Assembly (NCBI RefSeq): GCF_022836435.1
Contig: NZ_BQXC01000001.1
Location: 2,368,121-2,432,120 of the forward strand
DNA: 64,000 nucleotides
Direction of reading: 5' to 3'
Source of the DNA: Nitrosomonas sp. PY1
Lineage (GTDB): Bacteria > Pseudomonadota > Gammaproteobacteria > Burkholderiales > Nitrosomonadaceae
The position numbers were made by a program, and so were the translations under genes. How positions within the stretch are numbered: position 1 is the first letter of the stretch; each line of letters starts with the position of its first letter. Below are positions 1 through 8,241 of this stretch, piece by piece. The notes under the pieces were generated by a model that was given only the letters and a program-made list of their open reading frames with translations, was not told the DNA's origin and made no database searches.

Positions 1-1
1 G

Positions 2-235
2 AACTTAACTTGGATCAGTGGTAATCTCCCTCATTGTCATTGGGTTTATGCCGGCAAAACGCGCTACCGACAAACTGATGCTCCCTGCGCCATTTCAGAA
101 CTTACGCAAAATTACTGTCAAGTGGATTTTGCACAATATCAATGGGCAGTTACACCCGGTCAGTCGGTTGTTATCTATGAAAGCAAAGTGTGCTTGGGAG
201 GAGGCATCATTGATGATAAACCTTTACAGAAATAG
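2..235 (+). CDS. mnmA: tRNA-specific 2-thiouridylase MnmA, C-terminal fragment (5' end outside window)
   Basis: The first frame, open from base 2 to a TAG at 233-235, encodes the last 77 residues of MnmA, which installs the 2-thio group on U34 of tRNA-Lys, -Glu and -Gln. It shows the family's C-terminal beta-barrel signature: KTRYRQ followed by PC near the start, then AVTPGQSVV and CLGGGII close to the end. The catalytic cysteines and the PP-loop lie upstream of the window. A longer overlapping frame at 18-299 is a shadow. Assignment rests on these well-known C-terminal motifs. Confidence 0.88.
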   Translation, partial: NLTWISGNLPHCHWVYAGKTRYRQTDAPCAISELTQNYCQVDFAQYQWAVTPGQSVVIYESKVCLGGGIIDDKPLQK

Positions 236-334
236 ATGCAGCACAATCTTATATAGATATATAAAAAACTCCAAAGATACTGTTATGCAGAAATTTTGAG
301 AGATATTACAAAAATCTAAAGAACAAGACTAATT

Positions 335-1078
335 ATGTCAATTGGTTTAATTTATCGCCTCAAACAGCTTGAGATTCTTGATGATGAAGATTTTCTAATC
401 ATGGATTCTATGATGTTAGCACAACGCAATACCCCTAGACACTTCTTCATTATCAGTGAAAAGTATCCTCAGCCGCATATCCATTTTGTGATAGAAGGCT
501 GGGCAATCAAATACAAAACACTCGAAAATGGTGAACGGCAGATTATCAATTTTGTTTTGCCGGGGGATATTGTTGCTATCTATTCACCGCTTTTCCAAAA
601 TTCGGAACACACAGTTGAATCTATCACTGAAATGCGCTTGGGTTATTTCTCCGCAAGTCTTTTTTTTGAAACAATTCGTAAATCGCCCCGCTTGGCTGCG
701 GCTTTAATGTGGATGGCCGGTCAAGATGAACGTGTACTTGAAGAGCAGATTGTTCGGGTAGGCCGCAGGCGTTCAATCAAAAGAATGGCACACCTATTAG
801 CTGAACTCCATCGAAGATTGAGACTTGCAGGTTTATCGCGCGAGGAAGCCCAATTTTTGCCGCTTAATCAATCATTACTCAGTGATGCTTTAGGATTGAG
901 TCATATTCATGCCCATCGTATTTTTCGCGAACTTGATAAGATGGGCTTGATTGTGCGTACTCATAACAGCATTCAGTTGCTAAATTTAAAGTTACTCGCT
1001 GATTTTGCAGATTTTGACGCAAGCTATCTAGAGCCTATAGCAAACAGTAGTACTGCCAAAACTTTAAAATCTTCCTAA
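335..1078 (+). CDS. Crp/Fnr-family transcriptional regulator
   Basis: This 247-residue protein has the two-domain Crp/Fnr layout: an N-terminal cyclic-nucleotide-binding-type beta-roll (about residues 25-130, with FVIEGWAIKYK and FVLPGDIVA) and a C-terminal winged helix (about 150-225, with LLSDALGLSHIHAHRIFREL as recognition helix). It has no cysteine, so it cannot bind an FNR-type Fe-S cluster. The classical CRP cAMP pocket (GE...RSA) is not evident either, so the effector is unknown. It stands alone, about 100 bp after mnmA. Its targets cannot be read from the sequence; the three small stress-type genes that follow are candidates by proximity only. Confidence 0.85.
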   Translation: MSIGLIYRLKQLEILDDEDFLIMDSMMLAQRNTPRHFFIISEKYPQPHIHFVIEGWAIKYKTLENGERQIINFVLPGDIVAIYSPLFQNSEHTVESITEMRLGYFSASLFFETIRKSPRLAAALMWMAGQDERVLEEQIVRVGRRRSIKRMAHLLAELHRRLRLAGLSREEAQFLPLNQSLLSDALGLSHIHAHRIFRELDKMGLIVRTHNSIQLLNLKLLADFADFDASYLEPIANSSTAKTLKSS

Positions 1079-1118
1079 AATTATTGCCTGATTTTATCAA
1101 AAGTTAAACTAGCGTTAC

Positions 1119-1149
1119 CATGTAATAAGATAGACTTCTGTATTACATG
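1119..1149. promoter_or_regulatory. Inverted repeat between the Crp/Fnr gene and the coiled-coil gene
   Basis: A perfect 9-bp inverted repeat (CATGTAATA, 13-bp spacer, TATTACATG) lies in the 183-bp gap before the 1262 gene. It could be an operator or a transcript hairpin. It has no T-run, so it is not an obvious terminator. No known regulator site was recognised. Confidence 0.35.
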
Positions 1150-1261
1150 TGTTACTTAGAGCTGAATTGTAAAGCATAAGAATGAGTCGCTATGTAAATC
1201 AGAAATTAAGAAAACCTGTTTCTCAAGTTGTTTACAGATCAATATACCGAAGGAAAAAACA

Positions 1262-1552
1262 ATGAATGATCGAGATAATTACTTCAAAAAAATTGAAACT
1301 AAGCTTGATGAATGGGACTCGGATATTGAAGAACTTACAGATAAATTGAAAACTGTCAGTGCCGACGCAACAATTGTGTTGAATAGCAAGCTGAAGCAAT
1401 TATCAAAAAAACGAAATGAAATCAGTGACAAACTCGAAGAATTGCGAGATGCCAGCGAGGATACTTGGGAGGATGTTCGCGACGATATCGAATCGACTTG
1501 GAAACAGGTTTCAACGGAATTTGACAATTTAGCAAATCGTTTAAAATCTTGA
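1262..1552 (+). CDS. Small acidic coiled-coil protein, unknown function
   Basis: This 96-residue protein is very acidic and almost entirely heptad-like helix (KLDEWDSDIEELTDKLK, QLSKKRNEISDKLEEL), with no signal peptide or membrane segment. A good ribosome binding site (AAGGAAAAAAC) precedes the ATG. It resembles small stress-associated coiled-coil proteins found beside BON-domain and DUF1328 genes in many Proteobacteria, and those are its downstream neighbours here. No enzyme motif is visible. A role in envelope or osmotic stress is inferred from neighbourhood only. Confidence 0.7.
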   Translation: MNDRDNYFKKIETKLDEWDSDIEELTDKLKTVSADATIVLNSKLKQLSKKRNEISDKLEELRDASEDTWEDVRDDIESTWKQVSTEFDNLANRLKS

Positions 1553-1619
1553 TTTTGCTCTAGTTCTATATTAATACATAAGAAGTTTTACCAGACGTCA
1601 TTTTAATAGGAGATATCCT

Positions 1620-1787
1620 ATGTTTAACTGGGCCGTAACTTTTTTAATCATCGCTATCATTGCAGCTGTCTTGGGTTTTGGCAGTATTGCGGGGGCGTCT
1701 ATTGAGATGGCGAAAATAGCTTTCTTTATTGCCATTATATTAGCCGTGATCTTTTGGTTTCTCGGAAGACGAGGACCACCCGGATGA
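1620..1787 (+). CDS. DUF1328-type small membrane protein (YtjA-like)
   Basis: This 55-residue gene starts at ATG 1620, preceded by AGGAG at optimal distance, and ends with TGA. The product begins [20 protein letters not shown] and has two hydrophobic helices (about 4-22 and 32-49) separated by [12 protein letters not shown], then a short basic tail (GRRGPPG). This is the classic DUF1328 pattern of tiny inner-membrane proteins. Homologues commonly sit next to stress-induced BON-domain genes, as here. Its biochemical role is unknown. Confidence 0.85.
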   Translation: MFNWAVTFLIIAIIAAVLGFGSIAGASIEMAKIAFFIAIILAVIFWFLGRRGPPG

Positions 1788-1860
1788 TTGCATCATACGC
1801 ACCTTGGATAAGATTGTTTTTCCAAGTAGAATTGAAAAGCTTTTAATAAAGCATAAAGCA

Positions 1861-1878
1861 CCCGTTGCATACAACGGG
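1861..1878 (+). other. Short perfect hairpin upstream of the BON lipoprotein gene
   Basis: CCCGTTG-CATA-CAACGGG forms a 7-bp GC-rich stem with a 4-nt loop, in the gap between the DUF1328 gene and the BON gene. No T-tract follows, so it may be a processing or attenuation structure rather than an intrinsic terminator. Confidence 0.35.
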
Positions 1879-1940
1879 GGAATTGAACCCAATGAGATTT
1901 AAAAAAATACTTTATATAATATTCTGGGAAAGGAGTTCTT

Positions 1941-2276
1941 ATGAGAAGCAATCAATGTATTTCCAATCGTTTAAGTAGCATCATGACTGTACTTGTAATA
2001 TTTTTTAGTATGATGATGTTGATTGGTTGTAGTTCAACCGAAACGCAGTCTAGTACCGGTGAGCTTATTGATGATTCTGCAATCACAATGAAAGTTAAAG
2101 CTAAGTTGTTTGATGATGCGATTGTAAGATCAGCTGCTATCAGCGTTGAAACGTTCAAAGGAACTGTACAACTCAGTGGCTTTGCAAATTCCAAAGACGA
2201 AATCAAACAAGCAGAAAGCCTGGCCAAAAGTGTCGAGGGTGTTCGAGCCGTTAGAAACAACATCATTTTGAAATAA
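1941..2276 (+). CDS. BON-domain lipoprotein
   Basis: This 111-residue protein has an N-terminal signal sequence ending in a lipobox (LIGC, Cys about residue 30), so it is probably an outer-membrane or periplasmic lipoprotein. It is followed by a single BON domain (about residues 42-111), with the typical ITMKVKAKLF, VSVETFKGTVQLSGF-like and VEGVRAVRNNI elements. AAGGAG precedes the start. BON proteins such as OsmY and DolP bind phospholipid and protect the envelope. With only one BON domain the molecule is shorter than DolP or OsmY. It follows the DUF1328 gene, in a probable envelope-stress set. Confidence 0.85.
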   Translation: MRSNQCISNRLSSIMTVLVIFFSMMMLIGCSSTETQSSTGELIDDSAITMKVKAKLFDDAIVRSAAISVETFKGTVQLSGFANSKDEIKQAESLAKSVEGVRAVRNNIILK

Positions 2277-2361
2277 TAACTTAGGTTGGGTTCCGAATAG
2301 ATCGAGTTTGACAAAACTGGTAATCAAGATTGTCTATTCCGATCCTAGGTCAGAGCCTGCC

Positions 2362-2479
2362 AAGGAAACTCTGAATAACTACAGCTCCCATTCCGAGCAC
2401 TGCGCGAGATTCTCAGTAGTAATGCGATAGATTTCTTACCTTTGTTCGAAATTATGGCTTATTCATTCAGGGTTTCCCT
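2362..2479. repeat. 118-bp element bounded by imperfect inverted repeats (IS remnant or MITE-like)
   Basis: The ends AAGGAAACTCTGAAT (2362-2376) and ATTCAGGGTTTCCCT (2465-2479) are inverted repeats matching at 13 of 15 positions. Read on the minus strand, the interior gives a short open stretch ending just before the repeat, as in the 3' tail of a transposase gene. There is no intact ORF. It occupies most of the otherwise empty gap 2277-2566. The transposon family is not assigned. Confidence 0.4.
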
Positions 2480-2566
2480 AACACCACCAAAGTAAGTCTA
2501 TCAGATTCTGATATATGTTGATTTTCAAGGAATCCAAATTTCATAAAACACTAAGCTCGTTGAAAA

Positions 2567-3982
2567 TCAAAGCTTGTATGCGTTTATGTAATCCTCAATA
2601 TAACTAAATTCACTATAAGATATTTTTCTCAGGCGCATAAGCCGCAATGAAATCCGTCGTGGCTTCTGAATATGCGAATTAAATCGCATTGAATTGGAAG
2701 AATTTCCTAATTTTTGTGTACGCACCATAATCTGGTCAATCGTTGTCAAGAATCTATATATTCGATAATTTCTGAAGAATCCTACCAGCATGGCATAGGA
2801 GGCATAAATAATTGAGAAATAGGCACCTATTCCTGTCAGCATGGCCACATCCAAGAAAAATGGCGGATTATGGGTATAAAACCTGCGGGCGCCGTCATGC
2901 ATTGGATAGAATAATTCTTTGGAAGGATCGTTATCGGTAGTACGCGCTAAGTTGAGCGGTACATCCCATAAGAGATCCTGGATATGTTCAGTTAATTTTT
3001 TGGTGATTTCGTAAGCTTCAGAATCTCCCAGCTCGGTTGATGCCACCAGAACGGTATGAGTACCAATGGTCTGGATTTCATTCTGAACATTCGTGTAAAT
3101 TGCTGAAGGAATCGTTAGAGACTCTAAATAGGGAAAAAGCGTTCTTAAACTGTCGGTATTTGTAATGGGTAATAGCTCAAACTCATTGCTATCTTGCAAA
3201 AGAGATCGAAGTACCTCGTTATGAAGCCCTGCCAGAAAAAAACCGACATCAAATTCACCATTGATGAGCGCTTCAGCCGCTTGTTCAAAATCCAGCGTTT
3301 GCCCTTTTCGGTCGATCGACAAACCAAAATGCTCAACAATCAATCGACTAATGAAATGTGTCGAATTTCCATCGCTTCCGAGATAGGCTTTTAAACCCGG
3401 TGGCATTTCTTGTAAATCACGGAGTGCTAATTTTTTGCGTGCAACGATATGGAGCGGCGACTTGTACAAGCTCAGTAGCACTCGCATTTTGGTGCCAGCT
3501 CCCATTTTCTCGATACTCTCTTGCTCTGGCTTTGAAATCGATGAACAGTGCGCCGGTAAGACTGAATCTCCAAAAAAACCATCTTCGGCAAATCCAAGAT
3601 GAGCCACTCCGGTATTGATTTGCAGGCTCGTATCTAAGCCGCCACACGATGATCGCAATTTAAAATCTGGAACGATATTAAAATGAAGAAATTTCTCAAT
3701 CGAATCGGGTGTATTGAGAATCGACTGAATGCGGGGAGCAATATAAGCGGTAGTGCTTCCTGACGATCCTGTAAGAAAAATATACTGCGTGTGAGCACGG
3801 CTAATAAGAAAAATTCCGATAGCAATGATAGGTATTAGCAACACAAAAATTAATACAAAACTTATCACACTGATCATCGGTCGGCGAAAAAAAGTCTTAT
3901 GCCTCAGCTTGATAAAGCGACGGTTTAATTTATTAAGATAACTATATAATTTTGTTAATCCGTCTGGAAAATCATCACTCAT
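2567..3982 (-). CDS. TAXI-family (TRAP-type) substrate-binding protein with membrane anchors
   Basis: Translation from the ATG at 3982 gives 471 residues. This start is preferred over one 39 bp upstream because AAGGAGAG lies just before it. The core matches TAXI proteins of TRAP transporters (LTGSSGSTTAYIAPRI near the start, then AHLGFAEDG and YLGSDGNSTHFI-like segments and a late HDGARRFY). TAXI proteins are usually secreted. Here the N-terminal hydrophobic segment (about 35-60) follows a basic cytoplasmic tail and looks like an uncleaved anchor, and a second membrane segment (about 375-400) is followed by a roughly 70-residue basic tail. No TRAP permease gene is adjacent. It may be a tethered receptor rather than a transporter component. 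Confidence 0.75.
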   Translation of the reverse strand: MSDDFPDGLTKLYSYLNKLNRRFIKLRHKTFFRRPMISVISFVLIFVLLIPIIAIGIFLISRAHTQYIFLTGSSGSTTAYIAPRIQSILNTPDSIEKFLHFNIVPDFKLRSSCGGLDTSLQINTGVAHLGFAEDGFFGDSVLPAHCSSISKPEQESIEKMGAGTKMRVLLSLYKSPLHIVARKKLALRDLQEMPPGLKAYLGSDGNSTHFISRLIVEHFGLSIDRKGQTLDFEQAAEALINGEFDVGFFLAGLHNEVLRSLLQDSNEFELLPITNTDSLRTLFPYLESLTIPSAIYTNVQNEIQTIGTHTVLVASTELGDSEAYEITKKLTEHIQDLLWDVPLNLARTTDNDPSKELFYPMHDGARRFYTHNPPFFLDVAMLTGIGAYFSIIYASYAMLVGFFRNYRIYRFLTTIDQIMVRTQKLGNSSNSMRFNSHIQKPRRISLRLMRLRKISYSEFSYIEDYINAYKL

Positions 3983-4226
3983 ATCCTCTCCTTTCTGGAA
4001 ACATGTTAACCAAAGGAGCACTACCGAGAGTTCTATCCACCATAATTGTCATGATTTTATTTTATCTATAGCTTAGCCAGAAGAGCCAGTAACTTTGAAT
4101 CTTGTAATACTTAGTCATGCATTGATAAACTCAGGAGGTTGAGGTTGTCTAATTTTAATGGGCATTTCTTTCATTGAGCGAGGAGAATCTTGATCTATGA
4201 ATGAGGAGTGTAGCTCGCCACGATTT

Positions 4227-4497
4227 TATTTTCCTCATTCAATTTTTTTCAAAATTGTTGAGCGGTAAGTATCTCAACCAGAAAGCCTAAGGGCCAAATT
4301 GTATCAGAACTCAATCCAAGTGAATACGAGCAGCCTTGCTCTAGTTTTATTTCTCATGGGTATCTATCGATCAGATCACATTCCACAGATTATCAAAAAA
4401 TTTCAACCATCATACTATCGCAGGTATTGTAAACTCCCCATGGAAGGATGCCCCCATTTCCTTATATCACTTGCAAAGCTCAATATTGATTATTGAC
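4227..4497 (-). pseudogene. Decayed IS3-family transposase (OrfB C-terminal) fragment
   Basis: About 270 bp align base-for-base with the 3' part of the intact IS3 transposase at 19606-20544. Shared stretches include the CAAAATTGTT, GGTAAGTATC-like and CAGCCTTGCT blocks, in the same order and spacing. Substitutions and small indels have destroyed the frame, so it codes for nothing. It is an old remnant of a related, not identical, element. Similarity fades beyond 4497, and no terminal inverted repeats remain. Confidence 0.75.
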
Positions 4498-4775
4498 TTT
4501 CAGATTCCAAGTAATCTGGATTGCAACAGTAATAAGTAGTTATGTAACAGTTTATATATAATGACTTCACCCACAAATCGACTCAAGAGTTTACCCACAG
4601 GGAGTTTCACTTTGAATCTTAAGGATAAAAAAGTGACAGCATGCTATCACCGCCATAACACCCATAAGATGTATATAATAGAGAAAGTCAAAATCACTAA
4701 CAAAGATTTGTTATAGCTAGTACATATCCATGATATTGCTACATATAAAAATAAAATTTAACAGGAAAGTTTTCA
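4498..4775. other. AT-rich non-coding stretch upstream of the aminopeptidase gene
   Basis: No gene, RNA or repeat was recognised. It is AT-rich, and the AACAGGAAAG just before the ATG at 4776 supplies the ribosome binding site of the M17 aminopeptidase gene. Confidence 0.5.
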
Positions 4776-6239
4776 ATGCTGGCATCACTATTCCAGACCA
4801 TCTCCCCTATTGATTTATCTACCAAGCCATCACATATCCTTGTAATTTTTCCTAAGTTAGAAAAACTTCCCAAGAAATATAGCGTTCCTGGTGAAGAAGT
4901 ATTAGAAAGATTGCTTTTAAGGCGCAACATGCAGCTGCATGACATTTTGAATGCTCCTGTTAGTGCTAATCTGGATAATGGCGAGCTTTGCGCTTGGGTG
5001 ATGCTAGACACCGAACACTCTGTATTTGAACAGCAAGTCTGCTTAAGAAAAGCACTTAAACTGCTTTTAACTGAAAATCCAACGGAAATTTTTATCTCCG
5101 TGCATGGCACGATACAACAGAAAAAAGTATTTGCCGAGTTAGCGACCTACGTTACGTGGCTCAATGGCGCAATTCTACCTATACGAAAAAGTAAACCGAC
5201 AAAAAAGCCCTTGAATAAGATTTTTCTTCATAATTATAAAGATGATAATAATTTCTTGTCCCAACGAGCCGTAGCGGAAGGCAATCTGTTAGCACGTGGT
5301 TTAACGATGTTACCCGCTAATGAATTAACACCCAAAACCTACCGGGAACAAATTAAGAAACTCGCAGAAAGCGAGGGATGGAAGTATCAAGAATTTGATT
5401 TTGACACGCTAAAGCAGATGGGAGCAGGCGCTTTTATTGCAGTAGCACAAGGCAGCCAGGATCCGAAAGAAGCCTCCATTATTCATCTACAGAATACTTT
5501 CAAGCAAGATCAGCCGCAAAAACAGGTTGCCATTGTCGGAAAAGGCATTTGCTTTGACACAGGCGGGCTCAATTTGAAATCCGCACGCTATATGCAAGGC
5601 ATGCACGAAGATATGAATGGCTCGGCCGTTGCATTAGGGATTCTACTGGCTGCAACACGAGCAGAAATTCCCGTACAAATCGATTGTTGGTTAGCAATCG
5701 CACAAAATCACCTCAGTCCAGGCGCATATAAGCAAAATGACATCATTTCTTCACTGAATAAGATATCGATTGAAATCGTGCACACCGATGCTGAAGGACG
5801 CTTGGTTTTGGCGGACACCTTAAATCTCGCGGCAAACTTAAAACCATATTTGATTATCGATTTCGCCACTTTAACTGGCAGCATGATATCCGCGGTCGGA
5901 TCACGCTATAGTGGGATTTTTAGCAACCGAGGAAATCTCGTTCAAAAAGCCATAGTGGCTGGAGAAGCAAGCGGCGAGAGAGTTTGCTGGTTTCCTATGG
6001 ATGCAGATTATGATGAAGATCTCGAAAGTGAGGTTGCTGATATCAAGCAATGTACACTCGATTCAAATGTTGATCACATTTTAGCCGCACGCTTTTTAAA
6101 CCGTTTTGTTAACGACATTCCATGGATACATATGGACTTGTCCGCTTGTAATCACAAGGACGGACTTGGTGCCGTAGATAGCCAGATCACCGGTTTCGGC
6201 GTCAACTGGGGAATACAGTTTCTGAAGTCTTTGCGATAA
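4776..6239 (+). CDS. M17 leucyl aminopeptidase-family protein
   Basis: This 487-residue cytosolic metallo-aminopeptidase belongs to the PepA/PepB family, which releases N-terminal residues using two divalent metal ions. The metal and catalytic motifs are intact: GKGICFDTGG (about 254-263), NLK with the catalytic lysine, MHEDMNGSA, and the signature HTDAEGRLVLADTL (about 331-344) carrying Asp, Glu and Arg. The N-terminal macro-like domain is shorter and more divergent than in E. coli PepA, so I call the family rather than pepA itself. AACAGGAAAG precedes the ATG. It appears to be monocistronic. Confidence 0.88.
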   Translation: MLASLFQTISPIDLSTKPSHILVIFPKLEKLPKKYSVPGEEVLERLLLRRNMQLHDILNAPVSANLDNGELCAWVMLDTEHSVFEQQVCLRKALKLLLTENPTEIFISVHGTIQQKKVFAELATYVTWLNGAILPIRKSKPTKKPLNKIFLHNYKDDNNFLSQRAVAEGNLLARGLTMLPANELTPKTYREQIKKLAESEGWKYQEFDFDTLKQMGAGAFIAVAQGSQDPKEASIIHLQNTFKQDQPQKQVAIVGKGICFDTGGLNLKSARYMQGMHEDMNGSAVALGILLAATRAEIPVQIDCWLAIAQNHLSPGAYKQNDIISSLNKISIEIVHTDAEGRLVLADTLNLAANLKPYLIIDFATLTGSMISAVGSRYSGIFSNRGNLVQKAIVAGEASGERVCWFPMDADYDEDLESEVADIKQCTLDSNVDHILAARFLNRFVNDIPWIHMDLSACNHKDGLGAVDSQITGFGVNWGIQFLKSLR

Positions 6240-6284
6240 GTAGTTCTAAAATAAAGCTTGACCAATTAATGCGCGCATCAAATA

Positions 6285-7568
6285 TTAATTTTTTGCCAAT
6301 AACAGTTCTTGCCCAATTGATAAACTGATATCACTATTATTGTTCCACTGCTTGATTTGATCAATCGTTGTACCGTAACGCTTTGCAATGTGGTACAAGG
6401 TATCGCCTTTTTTAACAATATAAATATCCGCTGAAGCTTTTTTATAAGATACGGATGCATCAGACTGCTTGCTTGAAGAGGGAATCAATAACAATTGATC
6501 ATTAGCGAGAGCGATTTGCTTATTGTCGAACAAGTTATTCATTGCTCGAAGCAGATGAACGGTTGTTCCATGTCTATTTGCAATTAATTGAATATTCTCA
6601 CCTTTCTTGACATGAAATAATTGCCAAGGCACTTTGGCATTCTGATATATCTGCAGGTTCCTTAAAAAAGTTTTACTATTATCTCTAGGAAGCAACAATG
6701 TTCTTGGTTCATTAAAAACTTTGACAACAAAACCATTGTAAGCGGGATTTAGCTTGATAAACTCTGTTTCGGAAATATTGGCTAGGCGAGCAACGACAGG
6801 AACTTCAATAGGCTTGTGAATCTTGACTGTATCAAAATATGGTTGATTTGGTACCGATCGAAGCTTTATACCATATTTCTTTGAATTGGCAATAATATCT
6901 TTGACAACTAATAGCTTATAAACATATTGCTTAGCCTCAATCGGCAAATTCAGTTGATAAAACCCCTTCGCTTTATCTTTTATGGAGGTTTTGGCTAAAA
7001 TTCTCCCAACGACACCTTCGCCGATATTGTAAGAAGCAATGGCAAGCTCCCAGCTATCAAATCGATCATACAAGTACTGCAAATAATTAAGCGCCGCTTC
7101 AGTTGAGGCGATTACATCACGACGGTCGTCATACCACATTGTTTGTGACAATCCTAAATATCTGCCTGTCCTGGGAACAAATTGCCATAATCCTGTCGAA
7201 GGATTACCTGGTGTTGCTTTTACAAGAGGATTATAAGAGCTTTCTACGACGGGTATGAGTGCAATTTCTAACGGCATACCACGCCGCTCAACTTCTTCTA
7301 CGATATGAAATAAATAACGCTCACTGTTTGAAACTATGCGATTAAACATCCTAAGATTCTTGGCATACGATGCTTGGATAGTTCGTCTTTCTTTGCTATC
7401 AGGTGGCGCCGCTAATGTAAATCCATTCCTGACACGATCCCACAAATTTGTTTGCGAATTATTGTCTTGCAAAAATTGATTAGCAGAGATATTAAACGGT
7501 ACTAGCAAGCAGATCCAAAAGAACGATGCCGCAATTCCCAGAAATTCTGTTTTTCTTTTTAAAATCAT
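6285..7568 (-). CDS. mltD: Membrane-bound lytic murein transglycosylase D-like protein
   Basis: This 427-residue exported enzyme cleaves the MurNAc-GlcNAc bond of peptidoglycan with 1,6-anhydro product formation. It has an N-terminal signal or anchor (about 8-28), then a GH23 SLT domain with PVVESSYNP (catalytic Glu109) and STGLWQFVPRTGRYLG, and a later AIASYNIGEG motif. Two C-terminal LysM modules follow (about 318-362 and 383-424; VKKGENIQLIANRHGTT and VKKGDTLYHIAKRYGTT). The length and order match MltD. No lipobox is obvious, so anchoring may be by the signal helix. Confidence 0.9.
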   Translation of the reverse strand: MILKRKTEFLGIAASFFWICLLVPFNISANQFLQDNNSQTNLWDRVRNGFTLAAPPDSKERRTIQASYAKNLRMFNRIVSNSERYLFHIVEEVERRGMPLEIALIPVVESSYNPLVKATPGNPSTGLWQFVPRTGRYLGLSQTMWYDDRRDVIASTEAALNYLQYLYDRFDSWELAIASYNIGEGVVGRILAKTSIKDKAKGFYQLNLPIEAKQYVYKLLVVKDIIANSKKYGIKLRSVPNQPYFDTVKIHKPIEVPVVARLANISETEFIKLNPAYNGFVVKVFNEPRTLLLPRDNSKTFLRNLQIYQNAKVPWQLFHVKKGENIQLIANRHGTTVHLLRAMNNLFDNKQIALANDQLLLIPSSSKQSDASVSYKKASADIYIVKKGDTLYHIAKRYGTTIDQIKQWNNNSDISLSIGQELLLAKN

Positions 7569-7726
7569 CTATATAAGTCATTTTATAACCATACGATCTA
7601 ACAGGATAACCAAATTTTTAATTTTTGCAAACAACTTTTTTCTATGATTGATAGAGCAATATCGCTTAATTTATTAGATATCAATCGATTAAAAAAATAT
7701 ATTCTAGTTATCTATAAGCTACTTTC

Positions 7727-8152
7727 TTAGTTAGTATTCGATTGACTTTCGAAGGTTTGTAATTGAACAATCGATTTCGCTTTCCATCCCTTTTTTCTGT
7801 ATTCAACGCTCACATCAGTAAAAATCCCACCGCGCACGTAGAAACGCGATATTAGGCGCAGATACCTCGGTTTTAACAAAGCAACGAGATCATCCATAAT
7901 TTTGTTAGTTACCGCCTCATGAAATGCACCTTGATCGCGATACGACCACATATACAATTTCAGGCTTTTTAGCTCGACACATTTTTTATCAGGAATATAA
8001 TCCAAAACTAGCTTTGCAAAATCAGGCTGGCCTGTTTTGGGACACAAGCAAGTAAATTCTGGAATCTCCATATGAATTTGATAATCCCTCTTAGTATAGG
8101 GATTATCGAAAGCCTCTAGTTTCTTATCAGTTTTATTCGTCATCATTCGCAT
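7727..8152 (-). CDS. queF: NADPH-dependent 7-cyano-7-deazaguanine reductase QueF (short type I)
   Basis: QueF reduces preQ0 to preQ1 in queuosine biosynthesis. At 141 residues this is the short, unimodular type. Visible signatures are FTCLCPKTGQPDFA (the first Cys being the thioimide-forming nucleophile), VELKSLKLYMWSYRDQGAFHE and the C-terminal FYVRGGIFTDV. It is divergent from smc, with about 90 bp between the starts. The two or three Met codons at the N-terminus leave the exact start uncertain by up to 9 bp. Confidence 0.93.
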   Translation of the reverse strand: MRMMTNKTDKKLEAFDNPYTKRDYQIHMEIPEFTCLCPKTGQPDFAKLVLDYIPDKKCVELKSLKLYMWSYRDQGAFHEAVTNKIMDDLVALLKPRYLRLISRFYVRGGIFTDVSVEYRKKGWKAKSIVQLQTFESQSNTN

Positions 8153-8241
8153 CCACTACGCAAGGGTATTCGGTTACAATAAAAGTAATCGCGTTGAATT
8201 ATCTTTACAATTTTAACTTTACATTATCTCATAAACTCGAA

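Noticed and set aside
18..299. 93-codon frame at the window start
   Set aside because: It overlaps the clear mnmA C-terminus in another frame and has no family likeness.
1087..1100. FNR/Crp-like box (CTGAT-TTT-ATCAA) just after the Crp/Fnr gene
   Set aside because: The half-sites are spaced by 3 bp instead of 4, so it does not fit the FNR consensus. It is probably chance in AT-rich DNA.
4299..4496. 65-codon plus-strand frame
   Set aside because: It falls within the decayed IS3 fragment, on the opposite strand, and is a shadow frame.
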